64,000 bases of DNA from Pseudomonas monsensis (GCF_014268495.2 NZ_CP077087.1:3475501-3539500); one strand, 5' to 3'; counted from the first letter of the stretch, positions 7,933 to 16,937 are shown. Program-made: numbers and translations. The notes: generated by a model from the sequence alone, not told the origin.

Positions 7933-9030
7933 ATGATCAAAACGCCGTACTACCTCATCGACAAACAGAAACTGCTGACCAACATGCAGAAGATTGCGTA
8001 CGTGCGCGAACAGTCCGGGGCCAAAGCCCTGCTCGCGCTCAAGTGCTTCGCAACCTGGTCGGTGTTCGACCTGATGCAGCAATACATGGACGGCACCACG
8101 TCGTCGTCGCTGTACGAACTCAAGCTCGGCCGCCAGAAGTTTGAAGGCGAAACCCATGCTTACAGCGTGGCATGGGCCGACGATGAGATCGAGGAGATGC
8201 TCGCCAACTGCGACAAGATCATCTTCAATTCCATCAGCCAGCTGCAACGCTTCGCCGAGCGCTCCGAAGGCAAAGTCCGCGGCCTGCGGGTCAACCCTCA
8301 AGTCAGCAGCTCCGATTATCTGCTGGCCGACCCGGCGCGTCCGTTCAGCCGTCTCGGCGAGTGGGACCCGCAGAAGATCGAAGGCGTCATCGACCAGATC
8401 TCCGGTTTCATGTTTCACAACAACTGCGAGAACGGCGACTTTGGCCTGTTCGACCAAATGCTCTGCACCATCGAAGAACGCTTCGGTGAGCTGCTGCACA
8501 AAGTCAGCTGGGTCAGCCTGGGCGGCGGCATTCACTTCACCGGTGAAGGCTATGCGCTGGACGCGTTCTGCGCACGTCTCAAGGCGTTCTCGCAAAAGTA
8601 CGGCGTGCAGGTCTACCTGGAACCTGGCGAAGCGGCGATCACTAACAGTGCCTCGCTCGAAGTCACCGTGCTCGACACCCTCTACAACGGCAAGCACCTG
8701 GCGGTGGTGGACAGCTCTATTGAAGCCCACTTGCTCGACCTGTTGATCTATCGCCTCAACGCCAAGCTGGCACCGAGCGAGGGTGAACATACCTACATGG
8801 TGTGCGGCAAATCGTGCCTGGCCGGAGACATCTTCGGCGAGTACCAATTTGACCGTCCGCTGGCCATTGGCGATCGACTGTCATTTATTGATACCGCCGG
8901 CTACACCATGGTCAAAAAGAACTGGTTCAACGGCCTGAAAATGCCATCCATCGTTGTGAAACAACTCGATGGTACCGTCGAAGTGGTTCGCCAATTCGGT
9001 TACGAAGACTACCTGTCCAGCCTTTCTTGA
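7933..9030 (+). CDS. nspC: Carboxynorspermidine/carboxyspermidine decarboxylase
   Basis: The start is the ATG at 7933 after GGAGG, giving 365 residues, normal for NspC; in-frame codons upstream have no ribosome site. It is a PLP-dependent, alanine-racemase-fold decarboxylase. K37 in LLALKCFATW is the expected Schiff-base lysine, SWVSLGGGIHFT binds the cofactor phosphate, and the C-terminal VCGKSCLAGD and SFIDTAGYTM motifs complete the active site. It decarboxylates carboxynorspermidine or carboxyspermidine to norspermidine or spermidine in the cytoplasm. The next gene encodes the matching synthase, 29 bp downstream, so the two form the alternative polyamine pathway that bypasses S-adenosylmethionine. 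Confidence 0.94.
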   Translation: MIKTPYYLIDKQKLLTNMQKIAYVREQSGAKALLALKCFATWSVFDLMQQYMDGTTSSSLYELKLGRQKFEGETHAYSVAWADDEIEEMLANCDKIIFNSISQLQRFAERSEGKVRGLRVNPQVSSSDYLLADPARPFSRLGEWDPQKIEGVIDQISGFMFHNNCENGDFGLFDQMLCTIEERFGELLHKVSWVSLGGGIHFTGEGYALDAFCARLKAFSQKYGVQVYLEPGEAAITNSASLEVTVLDTLYNGKHLAVVDSSIEAHLLDLLIYRLNAKLAPSEGEHTYMVCGKSCLAGDIFGEYQFDRPLAIGDRLSFIDTAGYTMVKKNWFNGLKMPSIVVKQLDGTVEVVRQFGYEDYLSSLS

Positions 9031-9059
9031 AACGGACAGATAAAGGAGAGAAAAAGCAA

Positions 9060-10304
9060 TTGAAAAAGAACGTTCTTATCATTGGTGCAGGAGGTGTCGC
9101 TAAGGTGGTGGCCCACAAGTGCGCGCAGCATAACGATGAACTCGGTCGTATCGCTATCGCGTCGCGCAACATCTCCAAATGCCAGGCCATCATCGACAGC
9201 GTCAAGGCCAAGGGTAGCCTCAAACAACCCGCCGACATCAAAGCTTTCTCGCTCAATGCCCTGGATGTCGAGGCGACCAAGGCGCTGATCCGCGAAACCG
9301 GATCCCAGATCGTCATCAACGTCGGCTCCGCGTTCCTCAACATGTCGGTGCTGCGTGCCTGCATCGATACCGGCGTCGCTTATCTCGACACTGCCATTCA
9401 TGAAGAGCCGGGCAAAATCTGCGAAACCCCGCCTTGGTATGGCAACTATGAGTGGAACCACCTCGCAGAGTGCCAAGAGAAGAACATCACCGCCATTCTC
9501 GGTGTGGGCTTCGACCCGGGTGTGGTCAATGCCTATGCAGCACTGGCGCAACAACAGTATTTCGACCGCATTGATTCGATCGACATTCTCGACGTCAATG
9601 CCGGTTCCCATGGCAAATATTTCGCCACCAATTTCGATCCGGAAATCAATTTCCGTGAATTCACCGGGCAGGTGTGGAGCTGGCAGAACAGCCAGTGGAC
9701 CAGCAACACCATGTTCGAAGTCAAACGTACCGACGACCTGCCGGTCGTAGGGTCGCAGAACCTGTACCTGACCGGTCACGACGAAGTGCACTCGCTGTCG
9801 AAGAATCTCAACGTGCCCAACGTGCGTTTCTGGATGAGCTTCGGCGAGCACTACATCAACGTGTTCACGGTCCTCAAGAACCTCGGCCTGCTGTCCGAAC
9901 AACCGGTCAAGACCGCCGAAGGCCTGGAAGTCGTGCCGCTGAAAGTGGTCAAGGCCGTGCTGCCTGACCCGAGTTCGCTGGCGCCCGGCTACACCGGCAA
10001 GACCTGCATCGGTGATCTGGTCAAAGGCACCAAGGATGGTCAGTCGCGCGAAGTGTTCATCTACAACGTGGCCGACCACGAGGAAGCCTTTGCCGAAACC
10101 GACAGCCAGGGCATTTCCTACACCGCTGGCGTACCGCCGGTTGCCGCCGCCCTGCTGGTCGCTCGCGGCGAGTGGGATGTGCAGCGCATGGTCAACGTCG
10201 AGGAACTGCCGGCTGAGCCGTTCCTCAACGCGCTGGATGTCATGGGCCTGCCGACCCGTATCAAGGATGAGCACGGAGATCGTCCCTGGAATGGCGTAGC
10301 CTGA
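9060..10304 (+). CDS. Carboxynorspermidine synthase (saccharopine dehydrogenase-like)
   Basis: The start is the TTG at 9060, preceded by AAGGAG, giving 414 residues with a Rossmann NAD(P)H site at the very N-terminus (KNVLIIGAGGVAKVVAHKC). The enzyme condenses L-aspartate beta-semialdehyde with a diamine such as putrescine or diaminopropane and reduces the imine to the carboxy-polyamine used by NspC. Family segments include GVGFDPGVVNAYAAL and DTAIHEEPGK. It is the last gene of the two-gene operon and is followed by a strong bidirectional terminator. Lysine-pathway saccharopine dehydrogenase is the alternative reading, but the nspC neighbour makes the polyamine role much more likely. Confidence 0.92.
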   Translation: MKKNVLIIGAGGVAKVVAHKCAQHNDELGRIAIASRNISKCQAIIDSVKAKGSLKQPADIKAFSLNALDVEATKALIRETGSQIVINVGSAFLNMSVLRACIDTGVAYLDTAIHEEPGKICETPPWYGNYEWNHLAECQEKNITAILGVGFDPGVVNAYAALAQQQYFDRIDSIDILDVNAGSHGKYFATNFDPEINFREFTGQVWSWQNSQWTSNTMFEVKRTDDLPVVGSQNLYLTGHDEVHSLSKNLNVPNVRFWMSFGEHYINVFTVLKNLGLLSEQPVKTAEGLEVVPLKVVKAVLPDPSSLAPGYTGKTCIGDLVKGTKDGQSREVFIYNVADHEEAFAETDSQGISYTAGVPPVAAALLVARGEWDVQRMVNVEELPAEPFLNALDVMGLPTRIKDEHGDRPWNGVA

Positions 10305-10341
10305 GGCTCGCAACGTCCAGCGACGCTTTAAGGTCCGCTAC

Positions 10342-10371
10342 AAAAAACGCCGCTCATTGAGCGGCGTTTTT
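10342..10371. terminator. Bidirectional rho-independent terminator
   Basis: AAAAAA, a GC-rich stem (ACGCCGCTCA / TGAGCGGCGT) and TTTTT lie between the convergent polyamine operon and the HAD-like gene. The A-run and T-run flank the stem symmetrically, so it can stop transcription from both sides. Confidence 0.9.
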
Positions 10372-10386
10372 GCAGGCACTGAAAAA

Positions 10387-11019
10387 TCAGGACACGGCCT
10401 CTGAACATTGCCGCACGGGGCTCTTGCGCCTGACCTGTTGTTGCCGGGTGAGCAGTGCCTGCACATCAGCGACGGCCTCCAGCACTCGCTGTGCCCAGTG
10501 CTCATCCTCCGGGTGCACGACAACCACGCGAAAACCGTGAGCATGGCCTTCCGTGCGCACGCCCTCGGAGTCATCGACGTGCAAGTCGATATCGAAGGCC
10601 GGGGGAAATTTCGACGGACCGTTTGACAGCCCCTTGGTCGTCAACGCCTGGTTATGCAGCACACTGTTGACGACCCCGTCGACGCGGATGCCATACAGCA
10701 ACAGCCAACGCCTGATATAGGCCGGTGTCCGCCCGGACGACGTATAAACCCAGATACTGCAGCCCTGGCGGCGCAACTCGCGGGTCAATGAGCGCGTGCC
10801 GGTTCGCAGCGGTTCGCCCAGCCAACGGTGCACACAGGCCGGCAACCAGCTGTGCTCGACTGCGCAGTGATGGAGCTGGCAGGCCAGCGTGTCGTCGATA
10901 TCGAACGAAACCCGGATGCGCGGGCGGCTGAACAGGTGCATCGGCATCGCGCCGGCGATGGCCTGCCAGACCCGGCTGGCGGAAGCCCGGTACCTGGCGG
11001 AGAGTGGCTGACCGTTCAT
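10387..11019 (-). CDS. HAD superfamily hydrolase
   Basis: A 210-residue protein from the ATG at 11019; a GTG three bases earlier would overlap the Fic-like stop by 4 bases, so the two genes are translationally coupled either way. HAD motif I is SFDIDDTLA with the nucleophile and acid aspartates. Motif II is VYTSSGR, a lysine lies in KGLSNGPSKFP, and motif IV is HVDDSEGV. The cap is small, so it most likely hydrolyses a phosphomonoester or a protein phosphate in the cytoplasm. The substrate is not evident. Its place as the last gene behind pstSCAB and a Fic-like gene suggests a role in a phosphate-limited state, which is inference. Confidence 0.85.
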   Translation of the reverse strand: MNGQPLSARYRASASRVWQAIAGAMPMHLFSRPRIRVSFDIDDTLACQLHHCAVEHSWLPACVHRWLGEPLRTGTRSLTRELRRQGCSIWVYTSSGRTPAYIRRWLLLYGIRVDGVVNSVLHNQALTTKGLSNGPSKFPPAFDIDLHVDDSEGVRTEGHAHGFRVVVVHPEDEHWAQRVLEAVADVQALLTRQQQVRRKSPVRQCSEAVS

Positions 11020-11717
11020 CACTGCCCACCCTGAAAGACGGGCAAGGCCTTGTTCTTGAGTAGAAAGTTCATCGACTCAGGCGCCTGACCTTCGAGGAAG
11101 GCTGCATACTTTTTCTTGATTTTCGGCAATTCATACAACGCCTTGATCCCATGCTTGGCGGAGTTGCGGATGACCGAGGACGGATTGAAGTAACCCTCGG
11201 CGTTTTCCAGCGTCAGCACGAACGGGGGTAACCCCGCCCGCATGAGCAAATAGCTGACGATGAGCGAACCACTACGGTTATTGCCCTCGATAAACAATTG
11301 CGGCTTGCTGAGGATGCGCACATAGACACCGGCCGCACGCTTCCAGACGGATTCACTGCGATAGGCGCAGTACCAATTGAACAAGTCCTTGATGCCGCCC
11401 TCAACGTTGTTGAAGAAGTGCGCTTCGGTAGCCGCCAGATGTTGGGCGTACTCCAGTCGGCGTACCGGGTCCCGGCCACAAAGGACGGTGGCATTGATCT
11501 CCAGCATCAGGTTCAGTTGCTGAAGGTCGAACAGGTCGACACCGCGAGCCACATAGTCGTCAATCAGCGCATAGCCTTCAAGCACATTGTGTAGCACTTC
11601 GTCGGTGAAGGGATCGCGCGGCTCGGTAAAGTGCCTGCTGAGCTCGGCAAAACGGCCCTGCACCTCTCGCAGTACCCGTTCAATCGCTGGCAAATCAAGA
11701 CGAGGCGTTGCAGACAT
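11019..11717 (-). CDS. Fic domain protein with a degenerate active-site motif
   Basis: I start this at the ATG at 11717 (AGGA upstream), giving 232 residues. The all-helical Fic fold is recognisable and the core motif at residues 140-151 reads QLFIEGNNRSGS. Canonical Fic enzymes have H-P-F-x-(D/E)-G-N-G-R-x-x-R there and use the histidine as general base for AMP transfer. Here the histidine position is Q140, the second glycine is N147 and the last arginine is a serine, while F142, E144, G145, N146 and R148 are kept. It may therefore bind a nucleotide without AMPylating, or use another chemistry. It sits about 100 bp behind pstB and is coupled to the HAD-like gene. Confidence 0.82.
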   Translation of the reverse strand: MSATPRLDLPAIERVLREVQGRFAELSRHFTEPRDPFTDEVLHNVLEGYALIDDYVARGVDLFDLQQLNLMLEINATVLCGRDPVRRLEYAQHLAATEAHFFNNVEGGIKDLFNWYCAYRSESVWKRAAGVYVRILSKPQLFIEGNNRSGSLIVSYLLMRAGLPPFVLTLENAEGYFNPSSVIRNSAKHGIKALYELPKIKKKYAAFLEGQAPESMNFLLKNKALPVFQGGQ

Positions 11718-11819
11718 TGGCAATCCTGAGAAACGCTGAACAAAAAGGTCAAACGACCGAACCACCGCGCGGACACTCTGCCCGCCGGCGGATGCGGTCT
11801 GTGCAGGGAGATCGTTGGT

Positions 11820-12638
11820 CTAGCTGAACTTGCCGCTGATGTAGTCCTCGGTCATTTTCTCCCGCGGGCTATCGAAAATTTGCGTGGTCGGGCCCATCTC
11901 GACCAGATAGCCGGTGCGCGTCCCCTGGGAAATATCCACCGAGAAAAAGGCCGTGGTGTCGGCGACGCGGATGGCCTGCTGCATGTTGTGGGTCACCAGG
12001 GCGATGGTGTAGTCCTTCTTCAACTCGATCATCAATTCCTCGACCCGTCGGGTCGCGATCGGGTCAAGCGCCGAGCACGGTTCGTCGAGCAACAACACTT
12101 CCGGTTCGGTGGCGATGGCGCGGGCGATGCACAGCCGTTGCTGCTGGCCGCCGGACAGCGACAGGCCGCTGACCTTGAGCTTGTCCTTGACCTCATCCCA
12201 CAGCGCGGCGCCCTGCAAGGCGTGTTTCACGCGGTCGCCCAGATCGCCCTTGTAGCGATTGAGGCGCAGGCCGAATGCAACATTGTCGAAAATGCTCATC
12301 GAGAACGGGTTCGGCTGTTGAAACACCATGCCGATATAACGACGCACGACCACTGGATCGACGCCCTTTCCATAAACGTCTTGCCCGAGGAAATGCACGT
12401 GCCCTTCAAAGCGAAAACCTTTGACCAGATCGTTCATCCGATTGAGGCTGCGCAGCACGGTGCTTTTGCCGCAACCCGACGGCCCGATGAAACCGGTGAT
12501 CTTGTTTTTTTCGATCGGGACATGGCTGTCACGCACGGCCAGGAAGTTACCGTAGAAAATCTTGTCCAGCTTGCAGTCCATGACCACTGGCGCCTGAGTG
12601 ACAAACGGAGCCGCGATTTGCAGATTTGATGCGTTCAA
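11820..12638 (-). CDS. pstB: Phosphate ABC transporter ATP-binding protein
   Basis: The ATPase of the high-affinity phosphate importer, 272 residues from a TTG at 12638 (GGAG about 10 bases upstream); an internal ATG would give 253. Walker A is GPSGCGKST (52-60), the ABC signature is LSGGQQQR (161-168), and Walker B is LLLDEP (182-187) followed by CSALDP. It works with PstA and PstC at the inner membrane and PstS in the periplasm. It follows pstA by 18 bp. In most Pseudomonas pst operons phoU comes next; here a Fic-like gene follows instead. Confidence 0.96.
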   Translation of the reverse strand: MNASNLQIAAPFVTQAPVVMDCKLDKIFYGNFLAVRDSHVPIEKNKITGFIGPSGCGKSTVLRSLNRMNDLVKGFRFEGHVHFLGQDVYGKGVDPVVVRRYIGMVFQQPNPFSMSIFDNVAFGLRLNRYKGDLGDRVKHALQGAALWDEVKDKLKVSGLSLSGGQQQRLCIARAIATEPEVLLLDEPCSALDPIATRRVEELMIELKKDYTIALVTHNMQQAIRVADTTAFFSVDISQGTRTGYLVEMGPTTQIFDSPREKMTEDYISGKFS

Positions 12639-12656
12639 GATTCAGGTGCTCCGTTC

Positions 12657-13550
12657 TCAGTACTTGGGCTTGCCGAAAATACGGCTGACGATATTGACGA
12701 CCAGTACGATCATCACCAGCACCAGCGAAGCCGCCCATGCCAGTTCGAGCTGGTTGTCGAAGGGCATGCCGGAGAAGTTGTAAATCAGCACGGCGAGCGA
12801 GGCCGTCGGATTCATGACCGCCAGGTTGCCGTCGTGGTAGATCCAGTAGTTGCTGAACAGCGCCGTGAACAACAAGGGCGCGGTTTCGCCCGCCGCGCGG
12901 GCCACGGCCAGCATGACCCCGGTGAGGATCGCCGGCATGCCGGTGGGCAAGACGATTTTCCAGATGACCTGCGAGCGGGTGCAGCCCATGCCGTAGGCGG
13001 CATCCTTCATGATTTTCGGCACCATGCGCATCGACTCTTCAGCCGTCAGCACGACGATGGGCAACATCAGCACCGCCAGTGCCACGCCCCCGGCAGGTGC
13101 CGAGTAGGTGCCGGTGGTCATCACGACCAGCGCGTAGGCGAACACCCCGGCCAGAATGGAGGGCAGCCCCGTGAGCATCTTGGCGGCAAAGCGCGCGGCG
13201 TTTGCCAGCTTGCTGTCAGGGCCCAGTTCAGCCAGAAAGATGGCCGCCATGATACCGACCGGCACCGCGATCGCTGCGGCGATACCGACCATAAGGAACG
13301 TGCCCGCCATCGCGTTGCCGAAGCCACCACCGGTTTCGAAACCAGTTGGCGGCAACTCGGTGAACACTTCCAGGTTCAGGCGTGCGCCTCCACGTGTGAT
13401 CAGCATGTAGAGCACGGAAATCAACGGCACGCTGGCTAACAGAGCGCCAGCCCAGACCAGTGTGGTCAACACCAGGCTGCGCAGCGCGCGACCTTCGAAC
13501 TTGCGCTGCAGGCTTGGAAATGCAGCGGCTGAGGGCGTGATGTCCGTCAT
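12657..13550 (-). CDS. pstA: Phosphate ABC transporter permease PstA
   Basis: A 297-residue inner-membrane protein with six hydrophobic segments. The binding-protein-dependent transport signature lies around KDAAYGMGCTRSQVIWKIVLPTGMPAI, where the EAA-type loop contacts PstB. The start ATG at 13550 overlaps the pstC stop by one base (TAATG), so the two permeases are translated in step, as expected for a heterodimeric channel. Confidence 0.95.
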   Translation of the reverse strand: MTDITPSAAAFPSLQRKFEGRALRSLVLTTLVWAGALLASVPLISVLYMLITRGGARLNLEVFTELPPTGFETGGGFGNAMAGTFLMVGIAAAIAVPVGIMAAIFLAELGPDSKLANAARFAAKMLTGLPSILAGVFAYALVVMTTGTYSAPAGGVALAVLMLPIVVLTAEESMRMVPKIMKDAAYGMGCTRSQVIWKIVLPTGMPAILTGVMLAVARAAGETAPLLFTALFSNYWIYHDGNLAVMNPTASLAVLIYNFSGMPFDNQLELAWAASLVLVMIVLVVNIVSRIFGKPKY

Positions 13551-14515
13551 TATTTAGTACCCCGTTGGGCATAGACCATGATCATGGAACCGATGATGTT
13601 CACCAGCAGCGTGATAAACATCAGGACCAGAGCGGCGTACATCAATACTTCGATCTCGTTCGGCCCTGCCTCGGGGAAGTTCAATGCCAGCAAGGCGGCC
13701 AGGGTATTGGCCGGGGCAAAGAGCGAAAGCGAGATGTTGTTCGCGTTGCCCACCAGCATGGCCAGCGCCATGGTTTCACCGAGCGCGCGGCCCAGCCCCA
13801 ACACCAGGGAACCGAAGATACCGGTAGCGGCCGACGGCACCATGACCTTGAGAATCGCTTCCCAGTGGGTGGTTCCCATGCCATAGGCGGCCTGCTTGGT
13901 TTTCATCGGGACGCCGGTGAGGGCGTCCTGCGAGACGGCAGCAATGGTCGGCAGAATCATGATCGCCAGCACCAGCGCCGCCGGCAGCAGCCCAGGCCCG
14001 CTCAACGATGTGCCAAAAAAGGGTATCCAGCTGAGTTCGCTGTTCAGCGACTCCGCCAGCGGCCGAATCGCCGGAATCACCACGTAGATCCCCCACAGGC
14101 CATACACCACACTCGGGATGGCAGCGAGTAATTCAACAATGGTGCGAAACACCGCGGCGAGTTGCGCGGGAAGGAAATCCTGGGTCAGAAAAATCGCCAT
14201 GCTGACGCCGAAAAAACCGGCGATCAGCAGCGCGATGAAAGCGCTGTAGAGCGTGCCCCAAATCGCCGGCAGAATGCCGTACTTGCCTTGATTGACATCC
14301 CAGACGGACCCCAACAACACATCCAGACCGTGCTTCTCCATGCCGGGAATGGCCTTGCGCCCTACTTCAAAGATAAGCGCAAAGACCAACGCCAGAATCA
14401 GCACCACGCCTATTTGCGCAAGCGCACGGAAGATGCGGTCGACCAGAAAGTCCTTGGCGGACGGTGGTTGGCACGCGGAAGCCGGATTGACCGGTACGAC
14501 AAAAGGTGGGTTCAT
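13550..14515 (-). CDS. pstC: Phosphate ABC transporter permease PstC
   Basis: The second channel subunit, 321 residues from the ATG at 14515; a longer in-frame start at 14566 is possible but less likely. It has hydrophobic helices throughout and the EAA loop in MKTKQAAYGMGTTHWEAILKV. It pairs with PstA in the inner membrane. pstS ends upstream and pstA overlaps by one base, so the order is pstS-pstC-pstA-pstB. Confidence 0.95.
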   Translation of the reverse strand: MNPPFVVPVNPASACQPPSAKDFLVDRIFRALAQIGVVLILALVFALIFEVGRKAIPGMEKHGLDVLLGSVWDVNQGKYGILPAIWGTLYSAFIALLIAGFFGVSMAIFLTQDFLPAQLAAVFRTIVELLAAIPSVVYGLWGIYVVIPAIRPLAESLNSELSWIPFFGTSLSGPGLLPAALVLAIMILPTIAAVSQDALTGVPMKTKQAAYGMGTTHWEAILKVMVPSAATGIFGSLVLGLGRALGETMALAMLVGNANNISLSLFAPANTLAALLALNFPEAGPNEIEVLMYAALVLMFITLLVNIIGSMIMVYAQRGTK

Positions 14516-14589
14516 TGGCTGATTCCGCAATGGGGGAAAACTCTCCCGGCCAGGCGCAAAGCCCACGCCGAGAGAGACCTCACGAGCGC

Positions 14590-15621
14590 TTACTGGATGT
14601 TGGCAGACGCTTTACGAACCTGATCGACGACCGATTGCGGCAAAGGGATATAACCCATCGAGTCGGCGATCTTCTGCCCTTCGGTCAAGCTGTACTCGAC
14701 CATCTCGCGCATGGCTTTGGCCTTGGCCGGATTGCCGTTGTCCTTGCGGAAGATCATCCAGGTGTAGGACGTGATCGGGTAGGATTTGGCGCCGTCAGGA
14801 TCAGGCAGCCAGGCCACCAGGCTTTCGGGCATTTTCACCGCAGCCAGTGCCTCGGCACCGCTTTCCGCGTTCGGTACGACGTACTGACCGGCCTTGTTCT
14901 GCAACTGCGCAAAATCAACCTTGGCGAGTTTGGCGAAGCCGTATTCGATGTAGCCAATGGCCCCCGGGGTCTGGCGCACGGTCGCGGTCACACCGTCATT
15001 CTTCGGCGATTTGATGAATTTGTCGCTGGCCGGCCAGTTGACCGTGTTGCCCTCACCCAGCGCCTGCTTGAACTCGGGATTGATCGCCGCCAAGTGTTTG
15101 GTGAACACCGCAGTCGTACCGCTGGAGTCAGCGCGCACCACAACCGTGATCGGCGTATCGGCCAGTTTCAGGCCCGGGTTCGCTGCGGCGATCTGCGGAT
15201 CGTTCCAGCGCGTGATCTTGCCCAAAAAGATATTGGAGTAGACGTCACGTGGCAGTTTCAGACCCTTGGGATTGCCCGGCAGGTTATACGCCAGCACGAT
15301 TTCACCCGCGGTCATCGGCAGCAACTGCACGCCTTCGGCCACCTTGGCAATGTCTTCATCTTTCATAGCCGAGTCGCTGGCGGCGAAATCAACGGTCTTG
15401 TTCAAGAAGTCCTGTACGCCGGCGCCACTGCCCTTGGATTGGTAATCCACAGTGACACCTTCGGACTTCTTGCTGAAATCCTTGAACCAGGTGAGGTAGA
15501 TCGGAGCCGGAAAACTGGCGCCGGAGCCTGTCAGACGGACGTTTTCCGCCGCGAAGGACATCGAGGTAGCCAACAGAGATGCAGTCACAACGAACGCAGC
15601 AGACTTGATCAAACGTTTCAT
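14590..15621 (-). CDS. pstS: Phosphate-binding periplasmic protein PstS
   Basis: A 343-residue substrate-binding protein with a Sec signal peptide of about 24 residues ending in MSFAAEN. Phosphate-binding motifs are present: TGSGASFPAPIY near the mature N-terminus, the serine loop YQSKGSGAGVQDF, and RADSSGTTAVF. The ATG at 15621 has AAGGAG eight bases upstream. It is first in the operon and delivers phosphate to PstCAB. Genes of this type are normally induced by PhoB under phosphate limitation, but I could not see a clear PHO box upstream. Confidence 0.96.
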   Translation of the reverse strand: MKRLIKSAAFVVTASLLATSMSFAAENVRLTGSGASFPAPIYLTWFKDFSKKSEGVTVDYQSKGSGAGVQDFLNKTVDFAASDSAMKDEDIAKVAEGVQLLPMTAGEIVLAYNLPGNPKGLKLPRDVYSNIFLGKITRWNDPQIAAANPGLKLADTPITVVVRADSSGTTAVFTKHLAAINPEFKQALGEGNTVNWPASDKFIKSPKNDGVTATVRQTPGAIGYIEYGFAKLAKVDFAQLQNKAGQYVVPNAESGAEALAAVKMPESLVAWLPDPDGAKSYPITSYTWMIFRKDNGNPAKAKAMREMVEYSLTEGQKIADSMGYIPLPQSVVDQVRKASANIQ

Positions 15622-16011
15622 CAAGGAAACTCCTTATAGGGGCCCCTTAACACTGCAGCAATTTCGTTAAGTTTTTATGAATGTTGGATTGCAGGATCTC
15701 GAGTGGGGCTTTGCTCGCAGCGCTGGTCTGCTGGCGGACAGTGGGCGTTTACCGAGGCTCGATCTCGATAGCCTCAATGCTTGAAGCCGACACACCATTG
15801 CATCGGCCAGCAGAACGCTGGATGCCCCGCCGCTACGGCTCAAATGATCCAATCAACATCACAAACATCTGATAACTCATTGATATAAAAGGAATTGAAC
15901 AACACTTAAAGTGATTTCTTAAGTATCACCCCATGGGTATGGGACCCAGCGCACGGCGCGGTCCTGCAAACCCTGTTCCCACCCCAACTTCCGGCGAAAT
16001 GACAAGGCTGT
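15622..16011. promoter_or_regulatory. pst promoter region (390 bp without a gene)
   Basis: This stretch lies between the pstS start and the end of the AraC gene on the same strand. The part nearest pstS holds the ribosome site and a GGGGCCCC palindrome (15639-15646). An AT-rich part follows at about 15840-15930. No 7-bp-repeat PHO box with the usual 11-bp spacing stood out by eye on either strand. Short open frames here have no ribosome site and no recognisable domain. Confidence 0.4.
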
Positions 16012-16917
16012 TTATCGGTGGGCACGCTTGAGGGTTTCGCTGGGAAGTTCGTTGAACAGAGCGCGATAGCTGCTGGAAAAGCGCCCCAAATGCCAGAACG
16101 ACCACTGCATCGCCACCTCGGCCACCGTGGTTTCCGTTGGCCGGCGCTTGAGCAGTTCGCGGCGAGCACTGTTCAGCCGGCGCAGGCGCAGCCAATGGCT
16201 CGGCGTCATCCCGGTGTAAGCCTTGAATGCTTGCTGCAACTGGCGCAGTGAAACGCCCGCAACGTTTGCCAGCTCCAGTAGATTCACCGTCTCTTCCGGT
16301 GAATCGGCGGCCCAGTCGCCAACGCGTTTCATGATGGTTCGCTCTTCGGTACGCCGCTGCAATCCTCCGCGATCCAGGCACACCTGAGCGTTGTCGAGAA
16401 TAAACAGGCAATCCTCGAGCAACTGCTGAGTCAGCGACTCTTTGCTAGGCGAATCAATAACTTGTGTCAACTTCGTGAGAATCGAGCTTAACCAGCGACT
16501 GAACAAAGCGTTCTGCCCACAGTTGAGCGGCGCCATGAACAAACCTTCGAGTTTCGTCACGTCCAGGCCGTGCTGGCGGACGAATTCCGGGCCGAACACC
16601 ACCGCGATTTCCTGGTAGTTCTCCGGGGTGATCCAGATGTTGCGGCTCTCTTCATTGAGCAGATACAGCGCGTTGTCGCTGCGATCGAAACAGAACGCCA
16701 GGGCCCCCGACGGCGCACTGAAATTCTGCTCGACGCGGGTGTTCATCTGTTCTTCGTAGACCTCCACACCTTGCAGATCCAGGTAGCGGATCTGCCCGGC
16801 GAAATGGCCTGGCGACATCTGTTGGTAATGCTGAACCCAGCCCGGTGTGGCACGGATTTGTTCGGCTACATCGGCGGTGTTGAACGCTTGAACCTGGAGC
16901 GGATTGCACGTTGTCAT
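16012..16917 (-). CDS. AraC family transcriptional regulator of polyamine utilisation (inferred)
   Basis: From the ATG at 16917 (AAGGT upstream) the protein is 301 residues. The last 100 residues form two helix-turn-helix units: SPEETVNLLELANVAGVSLRQLQQAF, then AYTGMTPSHWLRLRRLNSARREL and the terminal VAEVAMQWSFWHLGRFSSSYRALF. The N-terminal 190 residues are a divergent sensor domain. It is transcribed away from puuA with 162 bp between the starts, so it probably controls the puuA-potF-puuB operon in response to a polyamine or its breakdown product. The function is inferred from position. Confidence 0.88.
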   Translation of the reverse strand: MTTCNPLQVQAFNTADVAEQIRATPGWVQHYQQMSPGHFAGQIRYLDLQGVEVYEEQMNTRVEQNFSAPSGALAFCFDRSDNALYLLNEESRNIWITPENYQEIAVVFGPEFVRQHGLDVTKLEGLFMAPLNCGQNALFSRWLSSILTKLTQVIDSPSKESLTQQLLEDCLFILDNAQVCLDRGGLQRRTEERTIMKRVGDWAADSPEETVNLLELANVAGVSLRQLQQAFKAYTGMTPSHWLRLRRLNSARRELLKRRPTETTVAEVAMQWSFWHLGRFSSSYRALFNELPSETLKRAHR

Positions 16918-16937
16918 GAGGTGACCTTGCGCACTCT

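Noticed and set aside
15681..15872. Short open frames on both strands in the pstS upstream region
   Set aside because: No ribosome binding site and no recognisable domain; Arg/Ser-rich translation typical of random GC-rich DNA.
15622..16011. Search for a PHO box before pstS
   Set aside because: Only isolated TGTCAT-like words were found (such as near 15998-16014 on the minus strand), without a second repeat at 11-bp spacing.
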